A stretch of DNA of 35,630 nucleotides, taken from an uncultured bacterium (lineage in GTDB: Bacteria; Vulcanimicrobiota; CADAWZ01). The DNA is taken from NCBI GenBank assembly GCA_902790465.1, contig CADASF010000019.1, positions 1 through 35,630 on the forward strand, given 5' to 3'. Positions within the stretch are counted from its first letter, which is position 1. Each line of letters begins with the position of its first letter. The notes beneath the pieces are model-generated. The model was not told the DNA's origin and did not search any database. It was given only the letters and a program-made list of their open reading frames with translations. The translations under genes and the position numbers were made by a program. Below are positions 7,595 through 15,792 of the stretch, piece by piece.

Positions 7595-8758
7595 ATGATT
7601 TCTGAGAGAGCAATGAAGATGGGGGAGAGTATAACACTTTCCATAACATCAACTGCAAAAAAGATGAAAAAAAATGGTGAAGATGTTGTAATCATGGCCT
7701 CTGGTGAGCCAGATTTTGATACCCCCGAGCATATAAAAAATGCTGGTATCGAAGCCATAAAAAGTGGTTTTACAAAATATACAGCAGCTTCTGGAATTGA
7801 TGAATTAAAGCAAGCTATAATTGAAAAATACAAAAGAGATTCAAATCTTGTTTATGAACCAAGTCAAGTCATAGTTACAGTTGGCGGAAAACAGGCTCTT
7901 TTCAATGTATTTTTTTCAATTTTAAATGACGGTGATGAAGTAATTGTTTTTCGTCCTTACTGGGTAAGTTATTTAGAACAGATTGGACTTGCTGGTGGAG
8001 TTCCTGTACTTGCTGAATTGTCAGATTGTGTAAAAGACCCTGAACTCATAAAAAAATATATAACTCCAAAGACAAAGGCAATTTTGTTTAATTTCCCATC
8101 AAATCCTTCTGGATATGTAATTCCTGAAGATATTTTGAAAAAATTTACAGAGATTGCAATTTCAAATGATATTTATATTGTATCTGATGAAGTTTATGAG
8201 AAGTTTATATATGATGGATTAACTTTTAAGTCTCCAGCTTCTTTTTCTGAAAAATCAAAGGAAAAGACAATAATAATAAATGCACTTTCAAAGACATATT
8301 CAATGACAGGTTGGAGAGTTGGTTATGCTCTTGGTCCCAAAGATGTTATAAAAGCAATGGGAGCAATTCAGGGACATCAGACATCAAATGTCTGTTCTAT
8401 TGCACAGAAGGCAGGAGTTGTTGCTCTTACAGCTTCACAGGATTGTGTAAAAAATATGGTTGATGAATTTGCAAAGAGAAGAGCTTACATGTTTGAGAGA
8501 TTGTCAGCTATTGATAAAATCAAGATAGAAAAGCCAATGGGAGCTTTTTATATGTTCCCAGATGTCTCTGCTTTTTATGGAGATAAAATAAAAAATTCTG
8601 CTGAATTTTGCACTCGTCTTTTGAATGAAGAAAAAGTTGCAATTATACCTGGAAGTGGATTTGGTGAGGATAAGCATGTAAGATTGACATATTCAGCTTC
8701 TATGGAAGACATAAAGAAGGGCATGGATAGATTGGAACATTTCTGTAACAATCTATAG
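7595..8758 (+). CDS. Pyridoxal-phosphate aminotransferase, aspartate/aromatic type (class I)
   Basis: A 387-aa fold-type I aminotransferase, likely an aspartate or aromatic amino acid transaminase moving amino groups between an amino acid and 2-oxoglutarate in the cytoplasm. Visible landmarks are ASGEPDFDTP near residue 31, YTAASGIDELKQAI near 63, VTVGGKQALFN near 93, FNFPSNPSGYV near 167 (substrate Asn), SDEVYEKF near 195 (PLP Asp/Tyr), the Schiff-base lysine in SKTYSMTGWRVGYALG near 232, and HVRLTYSAS near 365. The length is standard for the AspB/AspC Ib subgroup. The ATG follows AAAGGAG by eight bases. It is monocistronic, ended by a strong terminator. Substrate choice cannot be settled from sequence alone. 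Confidence 0.92.
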   Translation: MISERAMKMGESITLSITSTAKKMKKNGEDVVIMASGEPDFDTPEHIKNAGIEAIKSGFTKYTAASGIDELKQAIIEKYKRDSNLVYEPSQVIVTVGGKQALFNVFFSILNDGDEVIVFRPYWVSYLEQIGLAGGVPVLAELSDCVKDPELIKKYITPKTKAILFNFPSNPSGYVIPEDILKKFTEIAISNDIYIVSDEVYEKFIYDGLTFKSPASFSEKSKEKTIIINALSKTYSMTGWRVGYALGPKDVIKAMGAIQGHQTSNVCSIAQKAGVVALTASQDCVKNMVDEFAKRRAYMFERLSAIDKIKIEKPMGAFYMFPDVSAFYGDKIKNSAEFCTRLLNEEKVAIIPGSGFGEDKHVRLTYSASMEDIKKGMDRLEHFCNNL

Positions 8759-8765
8759 TTTTTGA

Positions 8766-8811
8766 ATAAAAAAAGGGGCTGTAATTTTTAAAATACAGCC
8801 CCTTTTTTTGT
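8766..8811. terminator. Bidirectional intrinsic terminator
   Basis: A perfect 9-bp stem GGGGCTGTA (8775-8783) / TACAGCCCC (8794-8802), with an A-run before and a T-run after. It can end transcription of the aminotransferase (+) and of the minus-strand gene whose stop is at 8814. Confidence 0.88.
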
Positions 8812-8813
8812 TA

Positions 8814-9215
8814 TTAAAAATTAAAATCTTCACTTGATACTTTCCAAGAGTCATCTTCTTTTTTAAAATTTATAACTCCAGTAAAGTTGCAATTAGCCCC
8901 TTTGTGCTTTGGATTTCTTGCCTTCCCTTTTATTTCCATTGTTGCTGTTGAATAGTCAAATTTTTCTACGCCTGTTGTATATTCTATTGGACTTGTATAA
9001 TTCATCAAAAATATCATTGCTTTAGGATCTTTTTGTTTTTTTATTTCGTCAATAATATTTGATGTTACATATTTGGAGACTTCTTCTATTTTTAGAGTTT
9101 TTACGGCTGACAATTTTTTTGCATATATTTCTTTTAAACTTGCTTCTTGAGAAAATGCTGTTTGAAAGAGGCAAGATAAAAATATGAATGTAAATATTAA
9201 AATTTTAGTCTTAAT
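8814..9215 (-). CDS. Small exported protein, function unknown (probable ATT start)
   Basis: I do not recognise this gene. A TTG at 9113 would give 99 aa with no ribosome-binding site. Reading further upstream in frame gives KTKILIFTFIFLSCLFQTAF-SQEA, a textbook signal peptide with cleavage expected after AFS. It is preceded in the mRNA by GGAG ten bases before an ATT codon (9215-9213), and the frame is closed by TGA six bases further upstream. I therefore place the start at ATT 9215, giving 133 aa. The mature part (VKTLKIEEVSKYVTSNII, PIEYTTGVEKFDYSTATMEI, KEDDSWKVSSEDFNF) looks like a small alpha/beta secreted domain of the NTF2-like or DUF4878 sort, but that is only an impression. It shares its strand with the exported 9324-10499 gene. 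Confidence 0.7.
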   Translation of the reverse strand: MKTKILIFTFIFLSCLFQTAFSQEASLKEIYAKKLSAVKTLKIEEVSKYVTSNIIDEIKKQKDPKAMIFLMNYTSPIEYTTGVEKFDYSTATMEIKGKARNPKHKGANCNFTGVINFKKEDDSWKVSSEDFNF

Positions 9216-9267
9216 TTTTGATCAACTCCATTTTATTTATTTTTTATATTAATAATTTATTATAAAA

Positions 9268-9304
9268 ATAAAAAATCCCCTTGATTTTTCAAGAGGATTT
9301 TCTA
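9268..9304 (-). terminator. Intrinsic terminator of the 392-aa exported protein gene
   Basis: Read on the minus strand, AAAATCCTCTTGA / TCAAGGGGATTTT form a 13-bp stem with one wobble, then a T-rich tail. It lies 20 bases after the stop at 9324. Confidence 0.8.
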
Positions 9305-9323
9305 TTTTATTTATTATGATATT

Positions 9324-10499
9324 TTATTTGAGTTCGCCCCAAGTAATTTGGAATCCATCCCATGTTACATAAGCATTACCATATTCAGAAAGTCTGAGTT
9401 GGTTGAGAGATACTCTTGCCTGTTCGTGAATAGGTCTCATTTGGAAGTTATTAACAGCTTTTCCATAATAATATGAAACAGTTGTTGATTTGAGGCTTAA
9501 GTCTGACATTATAGCAGTTGATCCATTTTTAGACATTGTCAAATATTGATATAATCTGTCATTTTGATTGACCTGTACTCTCTTTTTATTTATATCAATT
9601 ACATAAGTCTTAGGATTTGCATAAGTTGTGAATTCTCCCTCTTTTCTTTCAAGGGCTTTTTCAGAAACTGTGTATATTATTTTATCTTTTCCAGCTGAGA
9701 AGTGAATAAAATAAGGAGCTTCGTCAAGAATTGTTGTTTTGCCTCTATCATAGTAACAGAGAACTTTATTTCCCTCTTTAAATTTATATTTTTCAGCAAT
9801 TTTTGGATCATTGCTCTTTTTCATTTTTCCTACCCAAAAACATTTGCCAGCATCTACCCATTCGACATAGTCAGCATTGTTACCAATTACATTTTCAAAT
9901 TTTGTAGTATCAAATGTTTTTTGGAAAATACTATATCCAGTTTTTGTAGGGTCAACATAAGCAATAGCTTTACAGATGATTTGATCTTTTTTATCATAAA
10001 AATATCCACTTGCACCAATTTTTCCATCTGGATAAGTTTGTATGACTCCAGTATCACATCTGAAACCTTCTTGACCTTTTTTATGCTCGAAAAGAACAGT
10101 AGCTTTTTTGGTAGGTATGTCAACTTTTATAAATTTAGATCCTCTTTCTGCAGTTATAAGACATGTTTTTCCATCATGGGTAAGAGCTGCATTTTGAAGA
10201 GCTGTGCAGGGAAGAAGAACTTCACTAATTTTGACTGAATCACGGGTTTTGCCTGAAAAGTCAAAAACCCAAAGTTTATAGACAGTGCCTTTTTGTTTCA
10301 TTTTAGTATCTGAAACTTTTTCGTATGCTGTTACAATATTTCCATTTTGTGATATGTTCATAATACCAAATCTCAAAATAGAAATTTTCAGTGCTTTTAA
10401 TTTTGGTTGCGTTATTCTGATAGTTGTAGCATTTGCAGTTGTCAAACCAAAAACAAATACAGCAAGTAGCACAAGAACAGTTAATCTGACAAATTTCAT
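9324..10499 (-). CDS. Exported protein, probable beta-propeller-like, function unknown
   Basis: A protein of about 391 aa with a clear Sec signal peptide: MKFVRLTVLVLLAVFVFGLT, then TANA-T as the likely cleavage site. The mature chain is strand-rich, with recurring blocks of about 40-50 residues of the type NGNIVTAYE, HDGKTCLITAERGSKFIKVD, PDGKIGASGYFYDKKD, AGKDKIIYTVSE, KNGSTAIMSD and YGNAYVTWDG. That pattern is like blades of a WD40/TolB-type propeller, although no named family is recognised. The ATG at 10499 is chosen over the adjacent TTG because AGGAGG then sits nine bases upstream; TTG remains possible. The upstream region carries four 39-bp tandem repeats that may control this gene. 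It is probably periplasmic or surface-exposed. Confidence 0.75.
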   Translation of the reverse strand: MKFVRLTVLVLLAVFVFGLTTANATTIRITQPKLKALKISILRFGIMNISQNGNIVTAYEKVSDTKMKQKGTVYKLWVFDFSGKTRDSVKISEVLLPCTALQNAALTHDGKTCLITAERGSKFIKVDIPTKKATVLFEHKKGQEGFRCDTGVIQTYPDGKIGASGYFYDKKDQIICKAIAYVDPTKTGYSIFQKTFDTTKFENVIGNNADYVEWVDAGKCFWVGKMKKSNDPKIAEKYKFKEGNKVLCYYDRGKTTILDEAPYFIHFSAGKDKIIYTVSEKALERKEGEFTTYANPKTYVIDINKKRVQVNQNDRLYQYLTMSKNGSTAIMSDLSLKSTTVSYYYGKAVNNFQMRPIHEQARVSLNQLRLSEYGNAYVTWDGFQITWGELK

Positions 10500-10554
10500 C
10501 AAACAGATCCTCCTGAAAAAAATTAATAATTGCCTTCAAAATTTATGCAAATAC

Positions 10555-10709
10555 AATTCGCTTTTAAAAGAAAGATTCTATAAAATCAAATAAATTCGCT
10601 TTTAAAAGAAAAATTCTATAAAATCGAATATAATTCGCTTTTAAAAGAAAAATTCTATAAAATCGAATATAATTCGCTTTTAAAAGAAAAATTCTATAAA
10701 ATAAACCCT
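10555..10709. repeat. Four intergenic 39-bp tandem repeats
   Basis: Copies start at 10555, 10593, 10632 and 10671 (periods 38, 39, 39). Each reads AATTCGCTTTTAAAAGAAAA then ATTCTATAAAATCGAAT, with near-perfect identity between the last three. Every unit contains the palindrome CTTTTAAAAG and is bounded by ATTCG and CGAAT, which are inverted relative to each other. The array lies in the divergent region between the exported propeller gene (-) and tldD (+). There are no unique spacers, so it is not a CRISPR. An operator array, tandem promoters or a recently expanded AT-rich minisatellite all fit. Apart from this and the tldD leader I see nothing else in 10500-10844. Confidence 0.85.
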
Positions 10710-10844
10710 TTTCCTTTACTTAATAATATTTTTTTAGAAGGACTTCAAAACATTTTTATTAAATTAATAGTGAATATATCTAAATTATAATATTTACAGA
10801 TTGAAAAAGTTTTATATATACACTAAAATGGGAGGTAAGCAGTA

Positions 10845-12218
10845 TTGAAAGAGAAATTAGAAGAAGCTGTAAATACTCTCAGAGTTGATTATATGGATAT
10901 CCGAATTGAGGATAGACATGAGACGAGAATTCAATATCTTGGTAAAAAGTTAGAACAACTCGGAGAAACTGACAGCTTTGGTGGAACTGTCCGAGTCAGA
11001 GATAAAGGAAGATGGGGAATTGTCTCATTTACCGATATGGATGATTTTGATAAAAGTATTTTTCTTGCAGCAAGAGAAGCTAAGACTGGAAAATCTGAAG
11101 ATTACAAATTAGCTGAATCTCCTGCAGTTGAAGACTATGTAAAAAAGAGCATTTCTGCAGATTCTGATCCTATCAATATAAATATCGACGAAAAAGAAAA
11201 ACTTGTAAGAGATTACAATGATATGATTTTGTCCTCTGATAGAATCAATAATTCATCAGTTTTTTATAAAGATGTCGATGTAAAGAAATATTTTGTAAGT
11301 TCTGAGGGAACTTATGTTGAGCAGGACAGAACAGAATGTGGAATGTCTATTCAGGCCATTGCAAAAGACGGAACAAATGTTCAAAAATATGCAGATTCAC
11401 TCGGTGGAATAGATGGTTTTGGAGTTGTAAAAAATCTCGATGACAAGATAAAAGAGATTTCCGAAAAAGCAGCTTCACTACTCGATGCAAAACCTGCAAA
11501 AGGTGGTCATTTTGACTGTCTAATAGACCAGAGAATGGCAGGAACATTTATCCATGAAGCATTTGGACACATGAGTGAATCAGACCATATCTGTGGCAAT
11601 GATAAATTACAGAAAGAAATGATCCTAGGCAGAAAAATTGGAGCTGAAGCTCTTACAGCCATTGATGATGGAACCATGGAGCATGGAATGGGAACAAATA
11701 AATATGATGATGAAGGTGTACTCTGTCAGAAAAATTATTTGATAACAGATGGTAAAATTTCAGGTCGTCTCCATTCCAAAGACACAGCAGGCAAAATGGG
11801 TGAAAAAGTTTCAGGAAATGCTCGTGCAATTGACTTCAAATTTGAACCAATAGTCAGAATGACAAATACCTATATAGAACCTCGTGATTGGACATTTGAG
11901 GAAATGCTAGCAGGTATAGAAAATGGCTATTATGTAAAAGGTTCTCAAGGTGGAATGACAAATCTCGATGTATTTACATTCAGTGCTGGTGAGGCATACA
12001 AAGTTGAGAATGGAAAACTTGGTGAGAAAGTCAGAGATCTTACATTGACTGGAAATATTTTTGATACAATGAATCGTATTGACGCTATTGGAAATGATTT
12101 GATCATGTACAACAGTGGCGGAAGTGGCGGTTGTGGAAAAGCAGGTCAAGCTCCTTTGCCAATCGGAAGAGGAGGCCCACATTTAGTTATAAGAGATGTT
12201 ATTGTGGGAGGTCGTTAA
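10845..12218 (+). CDS. tldD: TldD metalloprotease subunit
   Basis: A 457-aa TldD, the catalytic subunit of the TldD/TldE zinc protease that degrades unfolded peptides and, in some bacteria, matures peptide antibiotics or removes leader peptides. The metal and catalytic motif is HEAFGH at residues 237-242, in MAGTFIHEAFGHMSESD. Other family marks are GGTVRVRDKGRWGIVSF near 45, DDEGVLCQKNYLITDGKISG near 287 and the C-terminal GGSGGCGKAGQAPLPIGRGG. The start is TTG at 10845, nine bases after GGGAGG. The tldE start follows the stop by one base, so the two are coupled. No peptide-precursor gene is seen in the immediate neighbourhood. The length is in the family's range. Confidence 0.94.
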   Translation: MKEKLEEAVNTLRVDYMDIRIEDRHETRIQYLGKKLEQLGETDSFGGTVRVRDKGRWGIVSFTDMDDFDKSIFLAAREAKTGKSEDYKLAESPAVEDYVKKSISADSDPININIDEKEKLVRDYNDMILSSDRINNSSVFYKDVDVKKYFVSSEGTYVEQDRTECGMSIQAIAKDGTNVQKYADSLGGIDGFGVVKNLDDKIKEISEKAASLLDAKPAKGGHFDCLIDQRMAGTFIHEAFGHMSESDHICGNDKLQKEMILGRKIGAEALTAIDDGTMEHGMGTNKYDDEGVLCQKNYLITDGKISGRLHSKDTAGKMGEKVSGNARAIDFKFEPIVRMTNTYIEPRDWTFEEMLAGIENGYYVKGSQGGMTNLDVFTFSAGEAYKVENGKLGEKVRDLTLTGNIFDTMNRIDAIGNDLIMYNSGGSGGCGKAGQAPLPIGRGGPHLVIRDVIVGGR

Positions 12219-12219
12219 T

Positions 12220-13530
12220 ATGGAAAAAGAAATTATTCAAAAAGCGATAAAACAATATGGCTGTGATGATGCAGAGTTATTTGTTGTAAAGATTGAAAAA
12301 TATCCTGTTTCATTTGAAGCAAGCAAATTGAAATCTGTAAAATCAAGATTGTTGAGAGGTTATAGCCTCCGTACAATAAAAAATGGCAGACTTGGTTTTT
12401 CATCTTGTACTTCTCTAAAAGACAATGGCGATAAGCTCATTGAATCGGCAATTTCTGCTGGTGAATTTGGACCAGTCGCAGAGTTTTCATTTTGGAAAGG
12501 TCAAAGATTCCCACAACCTGATGTATTTTTCCCAGAGACAGTAAGTTTTGAAATAGAAGAAGCAGAACTCATGGGAAGAAGAATTGTAAGAAGACTTAAT
12601 GAAATGCTCCCTGAAGCATATATTGATGTATCTGTTTCAAAGAGTTTCCAAGAAGTCTCTCACTATACATCAGAGACAGAAAAGACATATTATAAGAGTT
12701 TATTCTCACTTGGAGCAACATCTCTTACTGTTCGCTCAGGAGAACTTTTATATATAAATGAAGGAAAAGACAGTTGTACAATTCCTGAAGACCCAATGGC
12801 AATAATTGGAAATATCATTTGGAAAGAAAAAATGTCTCAAAATTCTGTTGAATGTCCTTCTAAACCTATGCAGGTTATATTCACACCAAAGACAATGCCT
12901 ATTCTTATGAAGGGATTCACAACAGGTCTTGCAGGTAGAAATGTCGCTTCTAAATCATCTCCACTTTCAGACAGAATTGGTGAGAAGATTCTTGATTCAA
13001 GAGTTTCTATCTATGATGATGGTATAATGTCAGCAGGTCCTGCTTCTGCTCCATTTGATGATGAAGGTGTTCCAAAACAGAGATTCCCACTTTTTGCAAA
13101 AGGAGTTTTGAAAAATTACTTCTTAGACCTTGCTTCTGCAGCAGCTCTCAAAACTGAACCAACAGGTTCTGCTGAAAGAAGATTTTTGGCAGCTCCTATT
13201 GCTGAACCTTCAAATTTGGTCATGGAACCAGGAAATACGGAATATGAGGACATGATCGAAAATATGGAAGATGGCTTGGTAATCGATCAAGTAATCGGTG
13301 GAGGACAGAGCAATCTTTTAAACGGCGAATTTTCAATGAATGTTGAACTCGGTTTTAGAGTTAAAAAAGGCAAAATCGTTGGAAGAGTTAGAAATACCAT
13401 GGTTGCAGGAAATGTCTATGAACTTTTCTCAGACAAAATAGAAGCTATTGGAAATAAATGCGAATCAGACGGAAGTGTATTTACACCTTATGTTTTGTTT
13501 AAAGATGTAAGTATTTCTGGAAGAGAGTAA
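12220..13530 (+). CDS. tldE: TldE/PmbA subunit
   Basis: A 436-aa TldE (PmbA), the non-catalytic partner of TldD; together they form a heterodimeric cage-like protease. It has the fold signatures of the family (RGYSLRTIKNGRLGFSSCTS near residue 40, SPLSDRIGEKILDSRVSIYD near 250, FDDEGVPKQRFPLFAKGVLK near 285, EFSMNVELGFRVKKGKIVGR near 390) and lacks HExxxH, as expected for TldE. The ATG at 12220 is chosen because GGGAGGT (12206-12212) lies eight bases upstream; the same frame is open back to 12196, inside tldD. It is the second gene of a two-gene operon closed by a strong terminator. Confidence 0.93.
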   Translation: MEKEIIQKAIKQYGCDDAELFVVKIEKYPVSFEASKLKSVKSRLLRGYSLRTIKNGRLGFSSCTSLKDNGDKLIESAISAGEFGPVAEFSFWKGQRFPQPDVFFPETVSFEIEEAELMGRRIVRRLNEMLPEAYIDVSVSKSFQEVSHYTSETEKTYYKSLFSLGATSLTVRSGELLYINEGKDSCTIPEDPMAIIGNIIWKEKMSQNSVECPSKPMQVIFTPKTMPILMKGFTTGLAGRNVASKSSPLSDRIGEKILDSRVSIYDDGIMSAGPASAPFDDEGVPKQRFPLFAKGVLKNYFLDLASAAALKTEPTGSAERRFLAAPIAEPSNLVMEPGNTEYEDMIENMEDGLVIDQVIGGGQSNLLNGEFSMNVELGFRVKKGKIVGRVRNTMVAGNVYELFSDKIEAIGNKCESDGSVFTPYVLFKDVSISGRE

Positions 13531-13545
13531 ATATTATAAAAAGGT

Positions 13546-13590
13546 AAAAATCCGCTTTTTTTATTTCAAAATAAAGAAGGCGGATTTTTC
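13546..13590 (+). terminator. Terminator of the tldD-tldE operon
   Basis: Stem AAAAATCCGC / GCGGATTTTT with an A/T-rich, partly paired interior and a trailing T-rich tract. Confidence 0.85.
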
Positions 13591-13633
13591 ATTTTTGTCT
13601 TTATTTATGACGAAATTGCAAGGTTTTATTATC

Positions 13634-13661
13634 TTGTTTTTGCTGAAAGTAATGTTATAAT
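13634..13661 (+). promoter_or_regulatory. Promoter of the 662-aa coiled-coil gene
   Basis: TTGTTT (13634-13639), a 16-bp spacer and TATAAT (13656-13661), 57 bp upstream of the TTG start. Confidence 0.5.
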
Positions 13662-13718
13662 TGTTATTATTAACTTGGTGATTAAATATTTGATATAAAT
13701 TATTGAGGGAGGAGACAA

Positions 13719-15707
13719 TTGGCAAAAGAATACTCACCATTAAAGCTAATTAAAAATAAAGTATATCCTTCTTATCAGCTGAGTGGTACTATTGAAGGAA
13801 ACAAAATTACAACAGAAGAAGCATTTAAAATCTGCATTCTGGAAACAATGTACTGGATACGGCAGAAATTTGAAAACATAGAAATTCCTGAAGAACTAAA
13901 ATCTGTTTTACCTCCACAGTATAAAGATTTTAGTCTAGAGAATATTCATTCTTTTTATCTAGATAGAGGCTATATTATAGAAGTAGTTTATCTAGATTCT
14001 GAAAAAAGCTGGAATTTTCAACTTGTCGAACCTGACCTTGGTGCTGGAGAAAACAAGCCTGTCGCAGGCAGAGTTTTTAGGACGGATATTTCATTTAGAA
14101 TTTTAAATAATGCTATTTTGTTTGCGTTTTCTACTATAGTTTCTGAACCAGAGAACTGCACAGAAACTGTTATCTCCTTACGTAATGGCGTAATTAAGCT
14201 CCTTGTAAGAAATTCTTTGTTGGATTTGTCACATGTTTCAATACCCATCAAAGAAGAATATTTTTCTTTAGATTCAGAAACTAGGCTGAAATTTATATCA
14301 CAGAGTATAGAAAACAAAGCAAGAACACTTCCATTGATTGTATTTGCAGAATATAAGAAAACAAAAGACAATCCAAAGACACAGAATATTGAAAACAAAG
14401 CAAAAAAGCGATTAAGTTTTGTATTAGCAGACAATAAAACAAAAGAAAAAACACCGTTAAATCAACAAAAAGAATTCGATTACTTAGGAGATATTTTTCA
14501 GAAAAAAAATATCTCTTTGGCTTCAGAACCTATCAAGACAGGATATTTATATGATTTAAACAACATTGCAAAGTCTTCAAAATCTATCAAGGCAGAAGAT
14601 TTATATGATTTAAACGACATTGCAAAGGCTTCAGAATCTATCAAGGCAGAATATTTATATGATTTAAACGATATTGCAAAAGATTTTATGGGATATGCAA
14701 TTATATATGGTCTTCCCTATGATAAAATAAAAGATTTTGTAAAAATTACCAAAGTTGAAATAAAACCAGGACAAGCCATTTTTTTTGAACCTCAAATGTA
14801 TGGAGATAAGACTATATATGATTGTTTTAAACAAAAAGAACAAGTACTCAACAGATTGCAGAAAATGAAAAAATATTATCGGTTGAAGAAAGATGCAATT
14901 TTTGATGAGAATATTTATTTTGTTCAGAAAGCAAAAATTTTAAATTTAGAAGAACTGCTTTCACGGTGTGATACATTAAATGAAAAAGCTGTTTTATATT
15001 CTAATATTCAAAAAGAACTCAAAAATCTAGAAAATGAGAATAAAGAGTTACAACAATATAAGACCAAAATCTCTATATTAGAAAATAAACTTGACGATGC
15101 AAAGCATAGCATTAAAAAATTAAATAAAAAGCTGGAAAGAGCTGAAGAACAACATAAACTTGAAATATCAAAACTCAACAAAACAAATGACCAACTCCAG
15201 ATTCAGGTAGATTATTATAAGTCATTAAAAAATCGTCCTACAACCCCTCAAGAGATTCCTAAATGGGTAAAGGACAATTTTTCCCAAACAATGGAACTGC
15301 ATAAAAGAGCTATTGATTTACTGGAAAAATTGCCATCTCATGAAGTAGATATGAAAAGAATGTGTGATTCTTTAGAATATCTTGCCAGAGAATACTATTT
15401 ATTTTATTATGCAAAAAAAATTACCGAAGACAAAGCTTTTTCAGATGCAAATTTAAAATATAACCAAAAATTCAATGTTACTTTTTCTGGCAATATGAGT
15501 ATCAAGGTACTCCCTAATGATTATAAAATTAGATTTGATAAACGGGATGGAAATGGAATCAAGGAATATCCTTTAAATATGCATTTAAAAACTGGTGTTG
15601 ATTCACAGTTTTTGATCAGAATCTATTTTCACTATGATGAATATAATAAAAAAATTATTGTTGGAAGTCTTCCAAAACATCTGCCCACTTACACACAGAA
15701 AACATAA
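13719..15707 (+). CDS. Unrecognised 662-aa protein with internal repeats and a coiled coil
   Basis: I do not recognise the family. Translation begins at TTG 13719, just after GGGAGGAG. Residues 1 to about 230 look like a compact globular domain (YPSYQLSGTIEGNKITTEEA, TMYWIRQKFENIEIP, FQLVEPDLGAG, PVAGRVFRTDISFRI). Residues 271-324 are three in-frame copies of an 18-aa unit, IKAEDLYDLNDIAKASES-like. A second folded segment follows (MGYAIIYGLPYDKIKDFVKI), then a heptad-like coiled coil at about 425-500 (ENENKELQQYKTKISILENK) and a strand-rich C-terminus with VTFSGNMSIKVLPNDYKIRF. There is no signal peptide or membrane span, so it should be cytoplasmic. It has its own promoter and lies upstream of the MYG1 and rtcB-prfH genes, but an inverted repeat separates them, so no shared role is implied. 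Confidence 0.85.
   Translation: MAKEYSPLKLIKNKVYPSYQLSGTIEGNKITTEEAFKICILETMYWIRQKFENIEIPEELKSVLPPQYKDFSLENIHSFYLDRGYIIEVVYLDSEKSWNFQLVEPDLGAGENKPVAGRVFRTDISFRILNNAILFAFSTIVSEPENCTETVISLRNGVIKLLVRNSLLDLSHVSIPIKEEYFSLDSETRLKFISQSIENKARTLPLIVFAEYKKTKDNPKTQNIENKAKKRLSFVLADNKTKEKTPLNQQKEFDYLGDIFQKKNISLASEPIKTGYLYDLNNIAKSSKSIKAEDLYDLNDIAKASESIKAEYLYDLNDIAKDFMGYAIIYGLPYDKIKDFVKITKVEIKPGQAIFFEPQMYGDKTIYDCFKQKEQVLNRLQKMKKYYRLKKDAIFDENIYFVQKAKILNLEELLSRCDTLNEKAVLYSNIQKELKNLENENKELQQYKTKISILENKLDDAKHSIKKLNKKLERAEEQHKLEISKLNKTNDQLQIQVDYYKSLKNRPTTPQEIPKWVKDNFSQTMELHKRAIDLLEKLPSHEVDMKRMCDSLEYLAREYYLFYYAKKITEDKAFSDANLKYNQKFNVTFSGNMSIKVLPNDYKIRFDKRDGNGIKEYPLNMHLKTGVDSQFLIRIYFHYDEYNKKIIVGSLPKHLPTYTQKT
14529..14690 (+). 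repeat. Three in-frame 54-bp tandem repeats
   Basis: Copies at 14529, 14583 and 14637 encode an 18-residue unit with core YDLNDIAK. The second and third copies are nearly identical at the DNA level, so the expansion is recent. Confidence 0.9.
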
Positions 15708-15718
15708 ATAGACAGATG

Positions 15719-15768
15719 TGTTGACATACTTCCCATAAATTTAGGGGCATTACGGTGCATTTCGGTAA
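15719..15768 (+). repeat. Left 50-bp inverted repeat flanking the MYG1 gene (IS200/IS605-like end)
   Basis: Starts TGTTGACATACTTCCCATAA and ends GTGCATTTCGGTAA. It matches the reverse complement of 16819-16868 at 46 of 50 positions. It contains the near-palindrome CCCATAAATTTAGGGG, which could form the subterminal hairpin that Y1 transposases recognise; that link is inference. It also supplies most of the MYG1 leader. Confidence 0.8.
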
Positions 15769-15792
15769 CTTTTTTCTGAAAGGAACAATTAA

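Noticed and set aside
10555-10709. Possible CRISPR array
   Set aside because: The units are contiguous 38-39-bp repeats with no unique spacers and no cas genes nearby.
10801-10829. TTGAAA-17-TAAAAT as the tldD promoter
   Set aside because: The expected transcription start would fall after the GGGAGG ribosome-binding site at 10830-10835, so it cannot serve the gene as placed.
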